Shown: positions 57,731 through 64,000 of the stretch, piece after piece
Numbering within the stretch: the first letter of the stretch is position 1
Layout: each line of letters begins with the position of its first letter
Notes under the pieces: generated by a model
Database searches by the model: none
What the model was told of the DNA's origin: nothing
Seen by the model: only the letters and a program-made list of their open reading frames with translations
Translations under genes and position numbers: made by a program
Assembly (NCBI GenBank): GCA_003952965.2
Contig: CM025853.1
Location: forward strand, 2,324,271-2,388,270
DNA from: Morella rubra
Lineage: Eukaryota; Streptophyta; Magnoliopsida; Fagales; Myricaceae
DNA: 64,000 nucleotides
Direction: 5' to 3'

Positions 57731-60412
57731 CGCCACCAATCTAAAAAATACACGAATTAAGTAATTCATAAACACCCAATCATTGTAACTTGACTTTAAG
57801 CCCAGCTGATAGGTCCTATCCCATTCAAGATTGTGCATTCGGAGTTGAACATCAGTTCGACTTGTGTCCATCCATACTTGAAAAAAATTCGGCAGTATCT
57901 CCCCCTAGTCCCTAAGTACACGCACCAGCGTTGGAGGCAAACGTCATCAACGATAGTTGTATGACGTCATACACCAATGCTAATAGTATACCCAGAAGAC
58001 AAAAGGTAGATGATACCGAATTTCCTCTAAGACTGGACAGGACACAAGTACCGAACTCGTCCAACCACGAATACACAATCTCAAACTGTCCATATTGTGG
58101 ACAATTCAAGGGTTATTACGCGATAAACGCATATTTATCGCGTCTTAACCCTTGAACGGGTCTAAGGGTACACACATTATATCCCAAAAATAAACTCAAA
58201 CATAACAAGTCAAAAACACTCCAATATTCATCCTCCATGCTTCTCAAACTCCATAATTTATTTCCAGAACTCAAGCACTTCAATAATCAAACATTCAATA
58301 TATAACTTAAATACTATACATGTATCACTATTAAAAAAAACACTCCTATAATCATCCTTCAGTCTTTTCAAACTTCATGATTCATTTTCAGAACTCAAGA
58401 ACTTCAATAATTAAACATGAGAATAGAATAAATGCTACACAAGGTCAATAACTTGCAATCTGCCCTAACCCGTGATCGATCGATACTATAGACGATCGGT
58501 TTTCAAGACCGATCGATCGTCATTATAAATGATCGATCGCTGAACCTCTATCTAACACACGATCGATCGTCCGAATCTGGTGATCGATCGTGACTAACCC
58601 AGATCGACAAAACAGCTTGCCAGGCCTCCCACACACTCAAATCCACGCCCAAAACATTCACAAATCATCCTCATGCAATACTAATTCTAATATACATATT
58701 AAAAATACTCTAATAAGCTCTAATCATCACAAATCCAATCCATAATACCCATAAATAGACAAATAAAAAAAACACCAAATAACTAACGAAATCATTCCTA
58801 AATCGTAGTTTAGGTTGATTCAATTACCTTTTGCATGAAATGTAGACCAAAACGAACCAAATCCACCAAAATCTCACAAATGTCGCCCAAATTTTTCAAT
58901 ATTCACCGGTTAAAAAACAATGAATTTGAGCTTGGGCTTAACCTTAAGCACTTCTAAACACTCTCACAACTAAAAGGACGGTATTTTGACAAAATTGAAG
59001 GGAAAAATAGCTCCTTGCCGCGAGTCTCTAGTTTCCTCTTGCCGTGGGTGTGTTTTTGCTTCACCCACGGCTTTAGAGCATTCTGGCATTTCAAGCGCGA
59101 TAAACACCGATCGATCGGTACTATTACCGATCGATCGCCTACCAAGCATTAAAATTCCCGCTCAGTTTTTAGAACGATCGATCGTTTCAAACATATCGAT
59201 CGATCGGTATTTCGTGTAAAACAACGACGCATGAAGCCATCGATTGGTTCCATACCAATGGACATCCCAAAATTAACGATCTATCGGTACCAAAATATTA
59301 AACGACACCATTATGTACCGATCGATCGCCTAAAGCGATCGATCGGTTAACCTAATTATTAAAAAACGGTTTTTCAGCCTAACAAATGACTTAATTATTA
59401 AAATTAATTTATTTATAATGTCATATTAATACATACCTCATACTGATGAATTATAATCATGTGTTAAATAAGCATTATGTCACTAGTTTCTAACATCTTA
59501 ATACCTTACTCATACTAACACAAACAAAATGCATCTATGATGCAACATGTACAACTTATACATGCTTTCTTAAAAATTAATGATATGTACTTGATATGTT
59601 TTTATGTAATCTAAATACATCCTAACATACTTTGTTAATATATGTTTTTATGTTTCTAACCATTTAAACTCACATTATTCAATAAAATGACGGTTAGATG
59701 AAAAACTAGTGTAACGATCGATCGAGTGATAACACCAATCGATCTGTCTTAGAGCCAAAAAAACGACGTCGTACAAAACGATCAATCGTCTTTGTAGGAC
59801 ACACGATCGGTTAGTGCACCCAAACGACGACGGATAACACGATGGATCGATGTGCATTTTCGATCGATCGATGTATATAACGATCATCGTTTCCGTGTCT
59901 AAACGGCACCGTAATTTAACAATGGATCGATAATCCAAAAGTTGCAAAAAGAACAAAAAAATGATTTCTTGTTAAATTCTTATATTACTTATTTGATAAA
60001 CCACTATTTCGTTATTTTTGCCGACCAAAGGGTATATTGGTCATTTTACGTATATAAGTGTCGGGAAAGAAATACAAATAAAAAAACACGTAAACTGTAT
60101 CAAAGTTACTGCACATCCACAGATAAACAGAAATGTCTCAAATACGTAAATAAAAAAATCAAATGCAAATAAACACAAATGTCTCAAACAGATAAATAAA
60201 ACCATAAATCCAAATGTATGTCCAAATAGATATAAAAAAATAACATAAAAATTCATCAACGTCGAACAGCATCACGGAAAGTGGCCACGTCATCAGGAAT
60301 ATCTCCGGGAATCCTCTGTGGATCTGCCTCCGTCTTGAAATCATCCACAGTCTTTTAATTTCTTCAGCTGCTCGCTGACGTCCGCCATAAGAGCCACGAC
60401 CGACTTGTTGCC
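57472..60412. repeat. Large direct duplication, unit 1 (2.94 kb)
   Basis: Matches 60933-63729 along its full length, starting at ACTCTTGACTCAATTTGAAG and ending at CACGACCGACTTGTTGC. It contains the transposase N-terminal fragment at its left and a CGATCGAT-rich, otherwise non-coding interior. The spacing between units is about 3.46 kb. Confidence 0.93.
58473..59936. repeat. Array of palindromic CGATCGAT motifs, unit 1
   Basis: Roughly 20 copies of CGATCGATCG or one-base variants occur in three clusters: 58473-58605, 59108-59345 and 59715-59936. Some variants are flanked by AC or GG in alternating orientation. The motif is self-complementary. Inference: these could be transposase-binding subterminal repeats of the surrounding CACTA element. 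Confidence 0.85.
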
Positions 60413-60932
60413 AGCATTATCAGAGTGTACTCCCCATTGAAGGCGGTCCGGAGCTCTTCACTAATGACTGAGGCTGTTTCACAGTGACACGGCTGTCGAG
60501 GTCCCTGGGCCACCCGCACTGCATATCCGTGATGCCTCCTCTAGCTCTACGAGCGAAGTCATCAATGGTCCTTGAACTTGTTCAGCGCGCTTACGTGTAT
60601 CACGACTCCCCCTGAGTAGAAACACGCCGTATGGGAGGAAGCCTCATCCATAATCAAACATGTACAGCAAAAATCTATCTGCGTCTGCTTAAGAGCATGC
60701 ACTGAAACCACTTGGCCATCGAGTCCTTTGTGCCTGGACATGACTGACATTGAACTTCATCATCAACTGGCTGCGTTGTTATAGCAACTCCAGTCCTGTC
60801 ACTGGTCGTGGGGCTATTAGGCATGCGTGTCCTCGAATATCCTATATGGACATCGATCCAAGTGTTTGAGGAACTGCGTTTTCAGCTCTTGCGTATGAGC
60901 CGGCACATCACGGTGCTCCTCTCTGAGACCTA
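60413..60932. other. Spacer between the two large repeat units
   Basis: GC-richer than its surroundings. A 62-codon minus-strand ORF (60750-60562, starting MSVMSRHKGLDGQVV) shows no domain I recognise. It may be another piece of the CACTA coding region. Confidence 0.45.
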
Positions 60933-61188
60933 CTCTTGACTCAATTTGAAGTAAGTTGAATACCCTCCCCGTGAAACACCATGACTTATAGCTCACATCA
61001 AACCCATTAATGTATATATGATCTTCCATTTTATCCAACACTTGAAACACTACATTTCTGCACTTCCGACACGGACATCTGATCTGACCCCGAGAGTCTA
61101 CACAACAAGCAGCATACCGACAAACCCACGGACCCCCTCCACATACTTTTCACCAAACATTTTTCTCGTAAACCCAACTTTTATCCAT
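60933..61188 (-). pseudogene. CACTA transposase N-terminal (Transpos_assoc) fragment, second copy
   Basis: On the minus strand from 61188 it reads MDKSWVYEKN, then IRCPCRKCRNVVFQVLDKME and a GFDVSYKSWCF stretch, as in 57460-57730. Frame breaks after EKN differ between the two copies. DUF4216 does not follow here. Confidence 0.72.
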
Positions 61189-61881
61189 CGCCACCAATCT
61201 AAAAAAATACACGAATTAAGTAATTCATAAACACCCAATCATTGTAACTTGACTTTCCCAGCTGATAGGTCCTATCCATTCAAGATTGTGCATTCGGAGT
61301 TGAAATCAGTTCGACTTGTGTCCATCCATACTTGAAAAAAATTCGGCAGCATCTCCCCCTAGTCCCTAAGTACACGCACCAGCGTTGGGGCAAACGTCAT
61401 CAACGATAGTTGTATGACGTCATACACCAATGCTAATAGTATACCCAGAAGACAAAAGGTAGATGATACCGAATTTCCTCAAGACTGGACAGGACACAAG
61501 TACCGAACTCGTCCAACCACGAATACACAATCTCAAACTGTCCATATTTGGACAATTCAAGGGTTATTACGCGATAAACGCATATTTATCGCATCTTAAC
61601 CCTTGAACGGGTCTAAGGGTACACACATTATATCCCAAAAATAAACAAACAAACAAGTCAAAAACACTCCAATATTCATCCTCCATGCTTCTCAAACTCC
61701 ATAATTTATTTACTCAAGCACTTCAATAATCAAACATTCCATATTATACATGTATCACTATTAAAAAAAACACCTATAATCATCCTCAGTCTCAAACTTC
61801 ATGATTCATTTTCAGAACTCAAGCACTTCAATAATTAAACATGCTACACAAGGTCAATAACTTGCAATCTGCCCTAACCCG

Positions 61882-63280
61882 TGATCGATCGATACTATAG
61901 ACGATCGGTTTTCAAGACCGATCGATCGTCATTATATAGATGATCGATCTGAACCTCATCTAACACACGATCGATCGTCCGAATTTGGTGATCGATCATG
62001 ACTAACCCAGATTGACAAAACAGCTTGCCAGGCCTCCCACACACTCAAATCACGCCCAAAACACTCACAAATCATCCTCATGCAATACTAATTCTAATAT
62101 ACATATTAAAAATACTCTAATAAGCTCTAATCATCACAAATCCAATCCATAATACCCATAAATAGACAAATAAAAAAAACACCAAATAACTAACGAAATC
62201 TCCTAAATCGTAGTTTAGGTTGATTCAATTACCTTTTGCACGAAATGTAGACCAAAACGCAAAATCTCACAAATGTCGCCCAAATTTTTCAATATTCACC
62301 GGTTAAAAAACTAATGAATTTGAGCTTGGGCTTAACTTAAGCACTTCTAAACACTCTCACAACTAAAAGGACGGTATTTTGACAAAATTGAAGGGAAAAA
62401 TAGCTCCTTGCCGCGAGTCTCTAGTTTCCTCTTGCCGTGGGTGTGTTTTTGCTTCACCCACGGCTTTAGAGCATTCTGGCATTTCAAGCGCGATAAACAC
62501 CGATCGATCACTATTACCGATCGATCGCCTACCAAGCATTAAAACAGTTTTTAGAACGATCGATCGTTTCAAACATATCGATCGATCGGTATTTCGTGTA
62601 AAACAACGACGCATGAAGCCATCGATTGGTTCCATACCAATGGACATCCCAAAATTAACGATCATACCAAAATATTAAACGACACCATTAAGTACCGATC
62701 AATCGAGCGATCGATCGGTTAACCTAATTATTAAAAATCGTTTTCAGCCTAACAAATGACTTAATTATTAAAATTAATTTATTTATAATGTCATATTAAT
62801 ACATACCTCATACGAATTATAATCATGTGTTAAATAGCATTATGTCACTAGTTTCTAACATCTTAATACTTACTCATACTAACATAAACAAAATGCATCT
62901 ATGATGCAACATGTATAACTTATACATGCTTTCTTAAAAATTAATGATATGTACTTGATATGTTTTTATGTAATCTAAATACATCCTACATACTTTGTTA
63001 ATATATGTTTTTATGTTTCTAACCATTTAAACTCACATTATTCAATAAAATGACGGTTAGATGAAAAACTAGTGTAACGATCGATCGAGTGTCGATCTGT
63101 CTTAGAGCCAAAAAAACGACGTCGTACAAACGATCAATCGGTAGGACACACGATCGGTTAGTGCACCCAAACGACGACGGATAACACAGATGGATCGATG
63201 TGCATTTATCGATCGATCGATGTATATAACGATCAATCGTTTCCGTGTCTAAACGGCACCGTAATTTAACAATGGATCGA
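61882..63280. repeat. Array of palindromic CGATCGAT motifs, unit 2
   Basis: Same array as at 58473-59936, with several motifs shortened or lost (for example the variant near 61940 and the one near 62690). Confidence 0.85.
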
Positions 63281-63729
63281 TAATCCAAAAGTTGCAAAAA
63301 GAACAAAAAAATGATTTCTTGTTAAATTCTTATATTACTTATTTGATAAACCACTATTTCGTTATTTTTGCCGACCAATGGGTATATTGGTCATTTTACT
63401 CGGGAAAGAAATACAAATAAAAAAACACGTAAACTGTATCAAAGTTACTGCACATCCACAGATAAACAGAAATGTCTCAAATATGTAAATAAAAAAATCA
63501 AATCAAATAAACACAAATGTCTCAAACAGATAAATAAAACCATAAATCCAAATGTATGTCTCAAATAGATACAAAAAAATAACATAAAAATTCATCAACG
63601 TCGAACAGCATCACGGAAAGTGGCCACGTCATCAGGAATAGAATCCTCTGTGGACTTGAAATCATAGTCTTATTAATTTCTTCTAGCTGCTCGCTGACGT
63701 CCGCCATAAGAGCCACGACCGACTTGTTG

Positions 63730-64000
63730 CACAGCGTGTGCACTGATAGGCTGTCTTTAATCCATTCGACAACTTGTGATATAAATCAATGGTTGAAATA
63801 AATTCCACAAGTCGCAACATTAATCAGAACATGTGATTTTTATACACGACGATCGCATTGAGGGCACTACAAATTATCAATAACAAATTCGATGCTCTAT
63901 AGACACTTGTTCATAACTTAGTGATCACGACGAGGAACTGAGTCGAAATCCATAATCAGCTCGAACATGTAATCTATCTACTGAGAGCATCTGAGCTCTC
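63730..64000. other. Right edge of window, no feature recognised
   Basis: Unique sequence after the second large repeat unit. No ORF or repeat identified. Confidence 0.5.

Larger units (their letters stand above)
60933..63729. repeat. Large direct duplication, unit 2 (2.80 kb)
   Basis: Counterpart of 57472-60412. It differs by many small gaps of 1-15 bp, most of them missing from unit 2, with few substitutions. Confidence 0.93.

Noticed and set aside
58473-63280. CRISPR-like array of regularly spaced repeats
   Set aside because: The CGATCGAT motifs are short, palindromic and irregularly spaced, and the context is a plant transposon.
54414-64000. A CACTA element starting at CACTACAAGAATTC (54414) and containing segment S copy 2 and the transposase remnants
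   Set aside because: Segment S copy 1 has no such terminus beside it and no matching right end lies in the window, so the link is not supported.

Overview
The window is nuclear DNA from a plant, most likely a eudicot and possibly woody. The evidence is spliced exons of a plant oxidosqualene cyclase (OSC), fragments of plant genes (sucrose-phosphate synthase, the SEC1/KEULE family, ATG1, a chloroplast EGY-type protease), plant-type LTR retrotransposons primed with TGGTATCAGAGC, an L1-type LINE with a plant-type RNase H domain, and several CACTA (En/Spm) elements. I see no intact host gene, no rRNA or tRNA gene and no CRISPR array. It reads as a decayed OSC locus filled with nested transposons.

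Layout. 0.15-3.2 kb: a weakly supported CACTA-like element. 3.4-12.5 kb: a gene-fragment-carrying (Pack-) CACTA element, 'A', with its right end at 12469. It holds a fragment resembling a plant TMEM185-type membrane protein and a two-exon fragment I do not recognise. A non-coding LTR element (5334-10262, target duplication GGCAA) sits inside it, and a 278-bp TRIM (5861-6138, target duplication ATGAG) sits inside that. 13.9-14.8 kb: a degenerate tandem repeat. 15.1-20.5 kb: segment S copy 1, split by Pack-CACTA 'C' (15257-19246, target duplication TGC), which carries two SEC1/KEULE exons. 20.5-27.6 kb: AT-rich intergenic DNA with fold-back MITEs. 27.7-35.4 kb: OSC pseudogene 1, 18 exons with a recognisable promoter. 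36.3-40.3 kb: Pack-CACTA 'B', with pieces of sucrose-phosphate synthase, EGY2-like and ATG1-like genes. 40.3-49.8 kb: a 5'-truncated LINE, split by a gag-only LTR retrotransposon (42944-48189, minus strand, target duplication TAGTT). 49.8-53.6 kb: OSC pseudogene 2, which has lost exons 2-5. 54.4-55.9 kb: segment S copy 2, without the CACTA insertion. 55.9-64 kb: remnants of a CACTA transposase locus on the minus strand and a roughly 2.9-kb block present twice, rich in palindromic CGATCGAT motifs.

How it fits together. OSC plus segment S looks like a unit amplified in direct orientation and then eroded. The two OSC copies keep the DCTAE catalytic motif and several QW motifs but carry mostly different disabling lesions, so each decayed largely on its own after duplication. 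Segment S copy 2 preserves the empty target site of Pack-CACTA C, which proves that element's borders and shows it is absent from the other copy. The three Pack-CACTA elements share an AT-rich module and GC-rich subterminal repeats. In each, the captured exons lie in the same orientation relative to that module. All exon joins are read by eye from splice sites and codon patterns, and no database search was possible.
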